Shown: positions 1 through 6,700, counted from the stretch's first letter. The stretch is 13,242 nt of DNA from Bacillota bacterium (GCA_021810725.1 JAJZIE010000049.1:1-13242), one strand, 5' to 3'. The notes: a model not told the origin generated them from the letters alone. Numbers and translations: made by a program.

Positions 1-1
1 C

Positions 2-508
2 CCGGCGGTGGCCGCCGCCCTGCGCGACCTTGCCGCGGAAACGCATACGGCCATAAGCCTCGGCGTGCTCAGGGGCCGCGAGGTGCTCTACGTCTGGCGA
101 GACCCGCCAGGGTCGGTCGCCGGCGTTGCCTTGGGCGAGGGCACTCGTCTGCCTGCCCACGCGACGGCCATCGGCAAGGTGCTGCTGTCGCAGATCGGTC
201 AGGAGGCTGTCGAGGAGCTCTACCAGGGGCAGGCGCCCAGGGCCCTCACGCCGCGGACCATCTCGAGCGTCGCTCTGCTGCAAGGAGCCTTGCAGGAGAT
301 CCGGCGCCAGGGCTGGGCGCTCTCCGATGGCGAACTCGAGGAGGGCCTGACGGCGGCCGCCGTGCCCGTGTACGACAGGGGAGGCACCCTGCGCTGGGCG
401 CTGAACGCCTCTTCGTCGGGACATCGCATGGCGCCGGCGACGTTCGCCACGGATGTGGTGCCGGCACTGCTGCGGGCGGCAAGCCGGATCGGAGCCTTGG
501 AGGGCTAG
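2..508 (+). CDS. IclR-family transcriptional regulator, 3' part (effector domain)
   Basis: This is the C-terminal, ligand-sensing domain of an IclR-type regulator. The reading frame is open from the window edge, so the N-terminal winged-helix DNA-binding domain lies outside. About 168 residues are visible, ending at TAG 506-508. Family hallmarks are the LPAHATAIGKVLLS segment, followed about 60 residues later by GWALSDGELEEGLTAAAVPVYD, where the family senses small molecules. IclR proteins usually control nearby catabolic or transport genes, but the next genes run on the opposite strand and a terminator follows directly, so no target can be named. The GTG at position 8 is an internal codon, not a start. 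The family call is confident; the ligand is unknown. Confidence 0.9.
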   Translation, partial: PAVAAALRDLAAETHTAISLGVLRGREVLYVWRDPPGSVAGVALGEGTRLPAHATAIGKVLLSQIGQEAVEELYQGQAPRALTPRTISSVALLQGALQEIRRQGWALSDGELEEGLTAAAVPVYDRGGTLRWALNASSSGHRMAPATFATDVVPALLRAASRIGALEG

Positions 509-531
509 CTCGGCCCTCCCGGACATAGCGG

Positions 532-562
532 AAGGCCGCCTCCGCAGTGCGGGGGCGGCCTT
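532..562. terminator. Hairpin terminator between convergent genes
   Basis: Two 14-nt arms (532-545 and 549-562) form a stem with a single mismatch around a 3-nt loop. The ends are AAGGCC and GGCCTT. It lies 24 bp after the IclR-type stop and 12 bp after the stop of the convergent minus-strand gene, so it can serve both strands. There is no long T run. Confidence 0.75.
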
Positions 563-574
563 GCATGGCTGGAT

Positions 575-1831
575 TCACGAATTCGCGGCAGTCTTCGGAT
601 GCAGGTCGCGGCGCACGGGCCGGGGCCTCGCGCCGATGTGCCAGATGCGGCCGCGCGTCGGTACGAAGCGACCCTCGTGCGCCAGGATCTTGCGCCGGAT
701 CGCTGCCGTGTGCATGCCCATCAGCAGGGAGAGGTCGGGCAGCGAGAGCAGGGCGCCCTGTTCCCAGGCCTCGTTCGCGTAGCGTTCGATCCGCCCGAAC
801 TTGAGCTCGAACACCCTCCGGCGCGAGGCGCTGCGGTACCCGGCGGCGATATCCTGCTCGGTGAAGTAGCTGAGGTGCACAGGCAGCACCCGCGCCGATT
901 CGAGGCGCGCGCCTGCGCCCTGATCGGCGGCCAGGGCGAAGAAGACCATCTCGTCGTCGCGCAAGGTGCGCAGACCGAGTTCCTCGACCGTCTCGCCGAG
1001 CCACTGCAGGTAGCGCTGGCCTTCGAACGCCGTAAAGGCGCTCGACTCCACGGGACTCTTGCCGATCGGCCGCAGCCACTCGTCCACGAGCGTGGCCGCC
1101 TGGTGGTGGAGACGCGGGTGGAGCGTCGCCCAGCGCGCGACGGCCGCAAGGTGCTCGTGCTCGACGTCGGAATAGCCGGGAATGCGGCTCTGGCTATCCG
1201 ACATGAGCTGGCCCAGGCAGCGCATCATGCGTCGGAAGGAGCCTTCGCTGATGCCGAGCACGCTGCGTTCCAGGGAAACATCACCGAACTCGAGGTAGCG
1301 GCGGACGAGCCAGGCGTCGAGGGCCTGGCGGTCTTCGCCCGGCTTGGGCCCTCCGACGTGCGGCAGCCAGATGCCGAGCTCGCGGACGGGCTCGAGGCGA
1401 TGCTCCAGCGCGGTCGGCGTGAGGTTGGCCCAGGCCGCCAGTTCCGTCAGCGAGGCGTAGCCGCCCTGGCGGTAGATCTCGTAGATCCAGCGGAGCAGGC
1501 GGCGGCGCTGCAGCACCGCAAGGCCGTAGATCTGCCAGATCTCCGCGTCCTCGTCGACGTCCACGGCGGTGATGGTGGCAGTGCGGCGTCGCGTTGGCGC
1601 GTAACGGCGCGATGCCGTCTCCGGGACTGAGAGGCGTACCGAGCCCGGCAGCGTCAGGCCCTGCACGTGGCTCATCCATGCGAGACTTTCGTCGGCGATT
1701 TCCTCGGCGGCGAAAGCGCTCTGGTCAAACTCCTTGCGCAGCGTACGCACCAGGAGGGCCCTGGCGCTCTTTGGCCGGACCCACGACGTCGTGTGCTGCA
1801 GCGAATTCTGGTACCTGACGAGCTCCCCCAC
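575..1831 (-). CDS. Cytoplasmic protein with helix-turn-helix-like segments, possibly DUF1670 family
   Basis: A 418-residue soluble protein with no signal peptide or membrane span. I do not recognise it firmly; overall look and length recall the uncharacterised DUF1670 family. Numbered from the upstream ATG (1846), helix-turn-helix-like stretches lie near 125-160 (GYASLTELAAWANLTPTALE) and 185-215 (VLGISEGSFRRMM). A third lies near 365-405 (SLPDLSLLMGMHTAAIRRKI), followed by a short beta-like GRIWHIG, as in winged helices. DNA binding is inferred. The ATG at 1844-1846 has no ribosome binding site, whereas GTG at 1829-1831 sits 5 nt after GGAGGTGG (1837-1844 region), so GTG is preferred. Only a terminator separates it from the upstream membrane-protein gene, leaving little room for its own promoter. 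It may rely on readthrough. Confidence 0.7.
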   Translation of the reverse strand: MGELVRYQNSLQHTTSWVRPKSARALLVRTLRKEFDQSAFAAEEIADESLAWMSHVQGLTLPGSVRLSVPETASRRYAPTRRRTATITAVDVDEDAEIWQIYGLAVLQRRRLLRWIYEIYRQGGYASLTELAAWANLTPTALEHRLEPVRELGIWLPHVGGPKPGEDRQALDAWLVRRYLEFGDVSLERSVLGISEGSFRRMMRCLGQLMSDSQSRIPGYSDVEHEHLAAVARWATLHPRLHHQAATLVDEWLRPIGKSPVESSAFTAFEGQRYLQWLGETVEELGLRTLRDDEMVFFALAADQGAGARLESARVLPVHLSYFTEQDIAAGYRSASRRRVFELKFGRIERYANEAWEQGALLSLPDLSLLMGMHTAAIRRKILAHEGRFVPTRGRIWHIGARPRPVRRDLHPKTAANS

Positions 1832-1863
1832 GATGGCCACCTCCATGGATTCGCAACCGTGTA

Positions 1864-1888
1864 AAGGGGGCGGCTTTGCCGCCCCCTT
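1864..1888 (-). terminator. Hairpin terminator of the membrane-protein gene
   Basis: A perfect 11-bp GC-rich stem (1864-1874 with 1878-1888) around a TTT/AAA loop. It lies 6 bp beyond the stop of the minus-strand membrane-protein gene. On the minus strand it ends in CCCCCTTTA, a short T run. It also lies just upstream of the next minus-strand gene, so it may be leaky or regulatory. Confidence 0.75.
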
Positions 1889-1894
1889 CCGCCC

Positions 1895-3280
1895 CTAGTG
1901 TGAGTGCTGCAGCCTGGCGGTCCGGGCTGGCTGCGGTTGCCCGCGCCCCGTGACCGACCAGATGGCGAGCAGCGTGCCTACCACGATCACGGCGAAACCG
2001 ATCGTCGTGATGACGAACGAGATACCGTGGCTGGTCTGGTTGACGAAGATGTACAGGAGGCCGCCGACGAACGAGACGACGGCGCCAGCGATCAAGGTCC
2101 AGGTGGCGCTGCGCCGCAGGGCCTCGTCGACGGCAAGCCGCCTGAGCGCCAGCAGAACCGTGAGGATCGCCGGCAGGAGGAAGAAGGCGAAGTCCTGGTG
2201 GAACCAGGTGAAGACTGAGTCCGAGGCCGCGCCTGGCGCGTTGACGGCGCCGGAGCCGAAGATGTTCTCGTGGAATTCGATGTAGTAGCCGAAGACGACA
2301 ACCGTGACGAAGAGGATGGCCGAGATCAGCGCCGCGCCCCAGCGGTGCACGGCGTCCGGCAGTGCCTCGGCGCCAAGGCCGATCAGCGCGAGAAGGCCTC
2401 CACCCATCACGAAGATGCCTGTGACCAGGTCGTCACCGGCGAGACCGTTGATGCCGCCTGGGCCGCTCGAGAACAGGATCGGCGGCTGCGCCAGGGAGAA
2501 GCCGCCGACGACGTAGATGACGGACATGGCGATGGTGCCGGCGGCGACCATCCAGAGCCCGAACTTCATGAGCCTGCTGCCGGCGCGGTCGACGCCGAAG
2601 GCGGCGCACGTCGTCGCGACGACGAGAGCGATAACGGCGACCACCATCTCGTGCGAGTGTGAGGCGATGAGGTTGGACATCCACACCTGCCACTGCATGC
2701 CCGCAAGCGTGGCGTAACCGCCGATGATTCCCTTGGGCCAGTCGCCGAACGCCAGCATCCAGCCGGCGATGTGCCCCATGATCGCCGCCAGCAGGGCGCT
2801 GATGGCCGCGATCGCCGCGGTCCAGGTCCAGACGCGCCGGGTGTCGGCGGCCCGGAAGGAGAGCGCCAGGCTCACGGCGACCAGGATGAGGTCAAGAAGG
2901 AAGAAGGATATGATCTGGATCCACAGCGGGAACGTGTCGGTGATGGCGCGATCGAAGATGCCGCCGATGCCGCCGAGGAGGGCCGCGAAGACGGTGCCCC
3001 AGAGCACGAGGCTATGGAGCGTCCGGTGCTGGCGGGCCGCGTCGAAGACATCCATCGCGATGAGCGAGACGAAGCCGACCATACCGATGAGGAGCCCATG
3101 CAGGTACATGACATTGGCGAAGCCCGCGTTCGCGCCGGCTGCAGATTGCGCCTGGAACGGCGTGTGGACGAATGCGCTGCCCAGCGCCAAGAGAAGCAGC
3201 CAGACCAGCATGCCGACGACGACACGCTTTTCCGGCGACCAGAGCATGTCGCTCAGGTTGCTCTTGCCGTCCTTGGACAT
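1895..3280 (-). CDS. Polytopic membrane protein with histidines in helices; possible heme-binding respiratory protein
   Basis: A 461-residue integral membrane protein with about 12 hydrophobic helices and short loops. Histidines lie in or beside helices: H61 (MYLHGLLIGM), H170 (MGHIAGWM), H208 and H210 (SHSHEM), H337 (IEFHENIF), H361 (WFHQDF) and H418. The HSHEM segment resembles HAHEM of NnrS-type heme-copper membrane proteins. The helix count also suits heme-copper oxidase relatives, but the HH pair and HPEVY motif of true oxidase subunit I are absent. Heme or metal binding is therefore inference. The start is ATG 3278-3280, preceded by GAGGAGG with 9-nt spacing; the frame extends upstream without a better start. 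A CRP/FNR-like palindrome lies about 165 bp upstream, which suits a respiratory gene. A terminator hairpin follows. Confidence 0.75.
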   Translation of the reverse strand: MSKDGKSNLSDMLWSPEKRVVVGMLVWLLLLALGSAFVHTPFQAQSAAGANAGFANVMYLHGLLIGMVGFVSLIAMDVFDAARQHRTLHSLVLWGTVFAALLGGIGGIFDRAITDTFPLWIQIISFFLLDLILVAVSLALSFRAADTRRVWTWTAAIAAISALLAAIMGHIAGWMLAFGDWPKGIIGGYATLAGMQWQVWMSNLIASHSHEMVVAVIALVVATTCAAFGVDRAGSRLMKFGLWMVAAGTIAMSVIYVVGGFSLAQPPILFSSGPGGINGLAGDDLVTGIFVMGGGLLALIGLGAEALPDAVHRWGAALISAILFVTVVVFGYYIEFHENIFGSGAVNAPGAASDSVFTWFHQDFAFFLLPAILTVLLALRRLAVDEALRRSATWTLIAGAVVSFVGGLLYIFVNQTSHGISFVITTIGFAVIVVGTLLAIWSVTGRGQPQPARTARLQHSH

Positions 3281-3417
3281 TGTGGGATGCCTCCTCGACC
3301 TAAGAGTCCGTACGAGCCCGGGCGCCATCGTGGCAAGGGCCAGGGTTGGCGCCATACCGGATACCTGACCGCCTTGGGAGCGGTGCAGGGTGCGGCCCGG
3401 GCCGCGCCCTCCGACTC

Positions 3418-3426
3418 AGGATAGCA
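3418..3426 (-). promoter_or_regulatory. Possible extended -10 promoter element for the membrane-protein gene
   Basis: The minus strand reads TGCTATCCT, an extended -10 (TGnTATnnT). No clear -35 is seen; the CRP/FNR-like palindrome occupies that place, with its centre about 24 bp upstream of the hexamer. The leader to the ATG would be about 130 nt. This is a weak prediction. Confidence 0.35.
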
Positions 3427-3438
3427 GTGCCGACATTC

Positions 3439-3454
3439 TGTGAAACTGTGCACA
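3439..3454. promoter_or_regulatory. CRP/FNR-type operator-like palindrome
   Basis: TGTGAAACTGTGCACA matches the CRP-type consensus TGTGA-N6-TCACA at 9 of 10 fixed positions. It shares 13 of 16 bases, in the same orientation to its downstream gene, with the site at 10337-10352. The surrounding 18 bp also resemble a Rex operator (TTGTGAA-N4-TTCACAA, 12 of 14). Which regulator binds is unknown. Confidence 0.45.
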
Positions 3455-3783
3455 AGGTCCAACGTCCAAGGATCCAAGCGGTCTATCGCGCATCAGGTCA
3501 GACACGATCTGCGCCTCGCGCCTGCGCACGATTTGGCAGAACGGACCTCGCAGCGGAAGTCGGATGAACGGATCGATTGTGCCGATTGGCCAGGGCCCGA
3601 ATGGGGCGCAAACCATGCGGCGCTGGGCCAAGCTTTGACATTAGGGCGGGTGCTTGCCGGATGGCAGGTCGGCTGCGTCGGCATGCGGCCCGCGGGGAAC
3701 TATCGCACTATACCACATGCGCTCTAGGTTGCGATGGTCCGTGGGACCCAGGATCCAGGGGTCCAAACGAGAACTATCGGTCC
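3455..3783. other. Intergenic region without a convincing gene
   Basis: No credible protein was found between the operator-like site and the small cysteine-rich gene. It holds two related segments (3464-3480 and 3753-3769, both of the form TCCA-GG-TCCAA-CG) and a repeated GAACTATCG (near 3698 and 3771). A TTGACA at 3635-3640 lacks a matching -10. On the minus strand TGGTATAGT (3707-3715) is a good extended -10 without a good -35, pointing toward the membrane-protein gene with a leader of more than 400 nt. Confidence 0.4.
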
Positions 3784-4002
3784 ATGGGGGGCGGCTCATT
3801 GGCCGATCGTCACTACTGCGCCACGTGTCGGCACATCGTCGCCGAAGCGGGAGCCGATGCTGTCGTATTCCGCTGCCGGCGGCTCGGCTGGGAGACCCGG
3901 CCGCAGTGGCGCTTTCGCTGCTGGCAGGAGCGGCCTGCCTCGCTGCCGATGCCGAAGGCCGGGGGATCCGCCCGGACGGAAGCCGACGCGGAGGACCGTT
4001 AA
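3784..4002 (+). CDS. Small four-cysteine protein, function unknown
   Basis: A 72-residue frame starting at ATG 3784. The first 47 residues look protein-like: YCATCRH (C12, C15), then FRCRRLGWETRPQWRFRCW with C31 and C46, giving CX2C-X15-C-X14-C. Four cysteines with this spacing could hold zinc or an iron-sulfur cluster; that is inference. The tail after about residue 50 is low-complexity. The frame is open further upstream (to 3577), but those residues look like translated non-coding DNA. No clear ribosome binding site precedes ATG 3784; a TTG at 3799-3801 behind a G-rich stretch is an alternative. A perfect 15-bp hairpin begins 2 bp after the stop, supporting a gene ending here, although the convergent permease could also own it. 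Confidence 0.5.
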   Translation: MGGGSLADRHYCATCRHIVAEAGADAVVFRCRRLGWETRPQWRFRCWQERPASLPMPKAGGSARTEADAEDR

Positions 4003-4004
4003 AT

Positions 4005-4039
4005 GCGAGAGTCCCCGGCACGTGGCCGGGGACTCTCGC
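4005..4039. terminator. Bidirectional hairpin terminator
   Basis: A perfect 15-bp stem (4005-4019 with 4025-4039) and a 5-nt ACGTG loop. It sits between the stop of the small plus-strand gene (4002) and the stop of the minus-strand permease (4048). There is no T tract, as at several other terminators here. Confidence 0.8.
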
Positions 4040-4047
4040 GCGTTCCG

Positions 4048-5397
4048 CTAGGCCGATACCCTGCGGCTTCCCGAGAAGGCCAGGTACAGGCCTCCCGCGA
4101 CGATCAGACCGAGGATCCAGGAGATGTCCGCGCCGCCGAGCGCCTTCGCCACGGGGCCTTCGTATAGGGTGGAATTGATGAAGGGGATTTCCACGAGGAC
4201 CGACAGCACGAACGTGCCGAGCGCCAGCCAGTTGGTGCCACCGTAACCCTGCGGCCTGTAGAACGCCTGCGGATCGTAGTGGCCATGGCGCACCAGATAG
4301 AAGTCGGTCAGGTTGATCGCGGTCCAGGGCACCACCAGATAGGTGAGGAACGTGATGAAGTTGGTCAGGTCGGTGTTGAAGTTGCCCGCGGCGATGATGC
4401 CGAAGACGATGCCGACCACGGCGAAGCCGATGATGAGACCGAGCCGGCCGCCTGGCGATGTGCGCTCGCGCGTACTGAAGGTGCCGCCGATGGTATCGAT
4501 CGTCAGCATGCCGCCATAGTTGTTGAGCACGTTTGCGGCGACGATGCCCAGCAGGATCACGATCATCATCAGCCAGCCGAATCCGCCGGAAAGCTGCTGG
4601 ATGACGCCGACGGAGGACAGCTTCTCGTTGACTTCGGTCAGGACGGCGCCCAGGATCATCATCCACACCGAGGCAACGACGGTGCCCCAGAAGGTGGTGT
4701 TGAAGGTGGCTCCGACGCCGATGTCCTTGGGGAGGTAGCGGGAGTAGTCCGAAACGTAGGGGGCATAGGTGATCTGCCACGTGACCGCGATGGTCACGCC
4801 GAGCAGGAATGTACCCCAGTTGAAGCCGGACATGCCCCAGGCGGCGCTAGGAACATGGCCGCCGACCGCCACCGCGACCGTGAAGACGATGAAGACGACC
4901 AGGAAGATGAGCGACAGGTACCGCTGGTACGCGTGGATCAGGTCGTAGCCGAAGATGGCCATGGCGGCAGTGATGGCTCCGAGGATGATCGTCCCCACCG
5001 CCACCGGCAGGCCCGTCAGGCTCTGCAGGGCCTCGCCGCCGAGCGCTCCGCTGAGGGCGAAGAACCCGAGGTACATCACGACGACCAAGACGAGCGGCAG
5101 AATCGCCCCGAAGAAACCGAACTGCGCCCGGGACTGGATCATCTGCGGTACGCCGATGATCGGCCCCTGCGCGCTGTGGTAGGCCATGAAGACGGCACCG
5201 ACGAGGTTGCCAAGGATGATGGCGAGAATGGACCAGATCAGCGGCAGCCCGATGAAGACGTAGGCCGCCCCCACTGCGATGGTGGTCACCTGCATGTTGG
5301 CCGAGAACCAGAGGGTGAAAAGGTCGCGTGCCTTGCCGTGGCGCTCTTCCAAAGGTATCGGCTCAACCGCGTGCGTCTCAGCCTGCCAGACGGACAA
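4048..5397 (-). CDS. NCS1-family nucleobase/cytosine-type permease
   Basis: A 449-residue secondary transporter of the NCS1 (nucleobase:cation symporter-1) family, taking up purines, pyrimidines or related compounds across the cell membrane. It has about 12 hydrophobic helices, close to the usual length. Family features are the N-terminal RHGKARDLFTLWFSANMQ (about residues 19-36) and IGVPQMIQSRAQFGFFGAIL before helix 3. ITYAPYVSDYSRYLP and VLNNYGGMLTIDTI in the middle, and VPWTAINLTDFYLVRHGHYD near the end, are further signatures. The preferred start is TTG 5395-5397, with GGAGG (5406-5410) 8 nt upstream; the longer open frame has no better signal. It is transcribed away from the DUF2892 gene. 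Substrate is not readable: cytosine, purines, hydantoins or thiamin precursors are all possible, and no matching catabolic gene is in view. Confidence 0.9.
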   Translation of the reverse strand: MSVWQAETHAVEPIPLEERHGKARDLFTLWFSANMQVTTIAVGAAYVFIGLPLIWSILAIILGNLVGAVFMAYHSAQGPIIGVPQMIQSRAQFGFFGAILPLVLVVVMYLGFFALSGALGGEALQSLTGLPVAVGTIILGAITAAMAIFGYDLIHAYQRYLSLIFLVVFIVFTVAVAVGGHVPSAAWGMSGFNWGTFLLGVTIAVTWQITYAPYVSDYSRYLPKDIGVGATFNTTFWGTVVASVWMMILGAVLTEVNEKLSSVGVIQQLSGGFGWLMMIVILLGIVAANVLNNYGGMLTIDTIGGTFSTRERTSPGGRLGLIIGFAVVGIVFGIIAAGNFNTDLTNFITFLTYLVVPWTAINLTDFYLVRHGHYDPQAFYRPQGYGGTNWLALGTFVLSVLVEIPFINSTLYEGPVAKALGGADISWILGLIVAGGLYLAFSGSRRVSA

Positions 5398-5524
5398 TGC
5401 GCATGCCTCCCTCTCGAATTGCCACCTGTCGGATGCTGCCCGAGGGACCGCCTCCCTTCGCCCACCCGCTTTCACATACGAACGTGGTGGTGTTTCGGCG
5501 GGGGCAAGGGCCATCCCTGCGCAC

Positions 5525-5553
5525 TTGGGATGGTCCGGGCACTGCGCTATACT
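5525..5553 (+). promoter_or_regulatory. Sigma-70-type promoter of the DUF2892 gene
   Basis: TTGGGA (5525-5530), a 17-bp spacer and TATACT (5548-5553). Transcription would begin near 5560, leaving a leader of about 45 nt with AAGGAGG before the ATG at 5606. Confidence 0.75.
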
Positions 5554-5605
5554 ACGATCGTCGGCAGCATCGGCGGCCGCTTTCGGCCACCAAGGAGGCG
5601 TCCGG

Positions 5606-5809
5606 ATGAACGTCAACATCGGCGGAACAGAGCGCGCGATCCGCACGACGTTCGGAGTCATCTTTGCCATCCTCGCGATCGTCCGGCTCGGTGGTACCGT
5701 CGGCGTCATCATCTTCGGCATTCTGGCTCTGCTCGCACTGGTGACCGGCATCTCGGGCACGTGCCCCCTCTACTCGGCGTTCCACATCGACGCGAACCGC
5801 AAGGACTGA
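5606..5809 (+). CDS. Small DUF2892 / YgaP-like membrane protein
   Basis: A 67-residue membrane protein. It opens with MNVNIGGTERAIRTTFG, has two hydrophobic helices (about 15-28 and 31-49) and ends GTCPLYSAFHID. This is the DUF2892 pattern (N-terminal N-x-G-x-x-[DE]R-x-x-R, C-terminal G-x-C-P-L-Y), also found as the membrane part of rhodanese-like YgaP. The single Cys53 in CPLY is the family cysteine. The start is certain: AAGGAGG at 5592-5598 lies 7 nt before ATG 5606. It is monocistronic, with its own promoter and a 21-bp terminator. The family's role is unknown; links to sulfur or persulfide handling come from fusions in other organisms. Confidence 0.9.
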   Translation: MNVNIGGTERAIRTTFGVIFAILAIVRLGGTVGVIIFGILALLALVTGISGTCPLYSAFHIDANRKD

Positions 5810-5830
5810 ATTCCGCAGCGCGTGCAGTCC

Positions 5831-5877
5831 AGCCAAAAGGAGCGGGACCCCGACCAGGGGTCCCGCTCCTTTTGGCT
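5831..5877. terminator. Perfect 21-bp bidirectional terminator
   Basis: Arms 5831-5851 and 5857-5877 are perfect reverse complements around a 5-nt loop. The stem contains AAAA and TTTT blocks, giving a T run on either strand. It lies between the convergent stops at 5809 and 5889. Confidence 0.9.
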
Positions 5878-5888
5878 TTCTGCTCTGC

Positions 5889-6521
5889 TCAGGCGCCGAC
5901 GACGGCCTTGATGGCCTTCACGAGGTGGTCTTCGGGCACCGCGCCCTCGACGTAGTGCCGCCCCTCGTTGATCACCGTCTTGGGGACGCCGCGCACGTTA
6001 TGCTTGCGCGTCAGGTCCCAGAACTCGTTCGCGTCCACCATTTCGGCCACGACGTGCGGCGAGTACATCGCCATCTGGTGTGCCAGGCGTACCGCCCGGG
6101 GGCAGTACGGTCAGGTGGGGGTGGTGAAGACCTGCAGGTGGACGTCTTCCGTCAGCGACTCGAGGTAACGCTTGGTTGCCTCCGAGAGCTCGATCTTGCC
6201 TTGCGACAGATCGATGATGTCCTGGACGAGAACACCGAACTCATGTCCCGCCGGTGCGCCGGTGAAGCGAGCACGGGACAGGCCTTCCGGCCCCTCGAGC
6301 AGGATCGACGGCAGCGACTCCTCCTCGAGACCGTACCGAGCGATATCGGAGGTCGTGGCGCGATGGTAGCTGAGCTTGGGACTCAGCGCGTCGAGTTCCG
6401 AGAGCAGCTGGTCGAGTTCGGACTTGCCTCCCTCGTCCACGAGGATCATCTTGATCGGATCGCCGATCTGGGAGAACATCTCCTCGACCTGCTGCTTGAC
6501 GTTCGTCGGCAGGATGGCCAA
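5889..6521 (-). CDS. Protein disulfide oxidoreductase (PDO, tandem thioredoxin fold), predicted selenoprotein with UPYC active site
   Basis: This frame encodes 210 residues if the in-frame TGA at 6111-6113 is read as selenocysteine (U137). The protein has the two thioredoxin-fold halves of PDO. The N-terminal half (about 1-110) has lost its CxxC (VDEGGKSEL in its place) but keeps LPSILL and the RFTGAPAGHEFGVLVQDII linker. The C-terminal half reads VFTTPT-U-PYCPRAVRLAH, then GVPKTVIN with cis-Pro180, then GAVPEDHLVKAI. TGA stands exactly where the family has the nucleophilic Cys of CPYC. C140 is the only cysteine, so U137-C140 would be the sole redox pair. The frame stays open and conserved for 73 codons after TGA and ends at a normal TGA (5889-5891). 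The start is TTG 6519-6521 with AAGGAAGG 8 nt upstream. Expected role is thiol-disulfide exchange in the cytoplasm. A gene finder would split this into two fragments. A Cys-to-stop mutation or sequencing error is the alternative. Confidence 0.85.
6069..6110 (-). promoter_or_regulatory. Candidate bacterial SECIS region downstream of the in-frame TGA
   Basis: Two overlapping-edge hairpins follow the TGA on the minus strand. The first (6088-6109) starts 1 nt after TGA, with about 9 pairs including one U-G wobble. The second (6069-6089) pairs CGCC-TGG with CCA-GGCG, with a 3-nt bulge and a CACA loop about 28 nt after TGA, near the usual loop distance for bacterial SECIS. Neither small loop shows the classic leading G unless the upper pairs open, so the call is tentative. 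Confidence 0.4.
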
Positions 6522-6611
6522 TGGCTGCACCTTCCTTTCGCTGCGGCCATGGGCGACATGCTCCGCAGGGTTTACGCAGGCCACGCCGCTACGGGCGTCG
6601 GCGCTACACGC

Positions 6612-6645
6612 ATACCAGTATAGGTATAGGGCGCCATCCCTGCAA
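6612..6645 (-). promoter_or_regulatory. Promoter of the Sec-PDO gene with an inverted repeat over the -10
   Basis: On the minus strand TTGCAG (6640-6645), a 17-bp spacer and TATACT (6617-6622) form a good promoter. The leader is about 90 nt to the TTG start. The -10 is framed by a perfect inverted repeat, ATACC-N6-GGTAT (6612-6627), placed where a repressor would block polymerase. ATACC/GGTAT arms recall CsoR/CstR-type operators, which respond to copper or persulfides, but that assignment is a guess. Confidence 0.65.
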
Positions 6646-6700
6646 CCCCAGTTTGCCCAAGAGACATCCAAGTTCGCCATCGAGTTTGCGGGGTTCGACC

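Noticed and set aside
3635..3640. Perfect TTGACA -35 box
   Set aside because: No -10-like hexamer at 16-18 bp spacing on the plus strand.
3742..3748. TGGGACC resembling the T-box UGGNACC core
   Set aside because: No specifier loop, antiterminator context or downstream aminoacyl-tRNA/amino-acid gene on that strand; likely chance.
3577..3783. N-terminal extension of the small cysteine-rich protein
   Set aside because: The extra 69 codons look like translated non-coding DNA and include promoter-like sequence; no start signal supports them.
4279..5955. 558-codon open frame on the plus strand opposite the permease
   Set aside because: It is rich in Asp, Arg, His and Gly, antisense to a clear NCS1 permease, and crosses the DUF2892 gene. 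Typical GC-driven shadow.
5889..6074. 61-codon fragment as a separate small gene
   Set aside because: It is the C-terminal end of the PDO after the in-frame TGA; it lacks its own ribosome binding site and begins inside a thioredoxin-fold helix.
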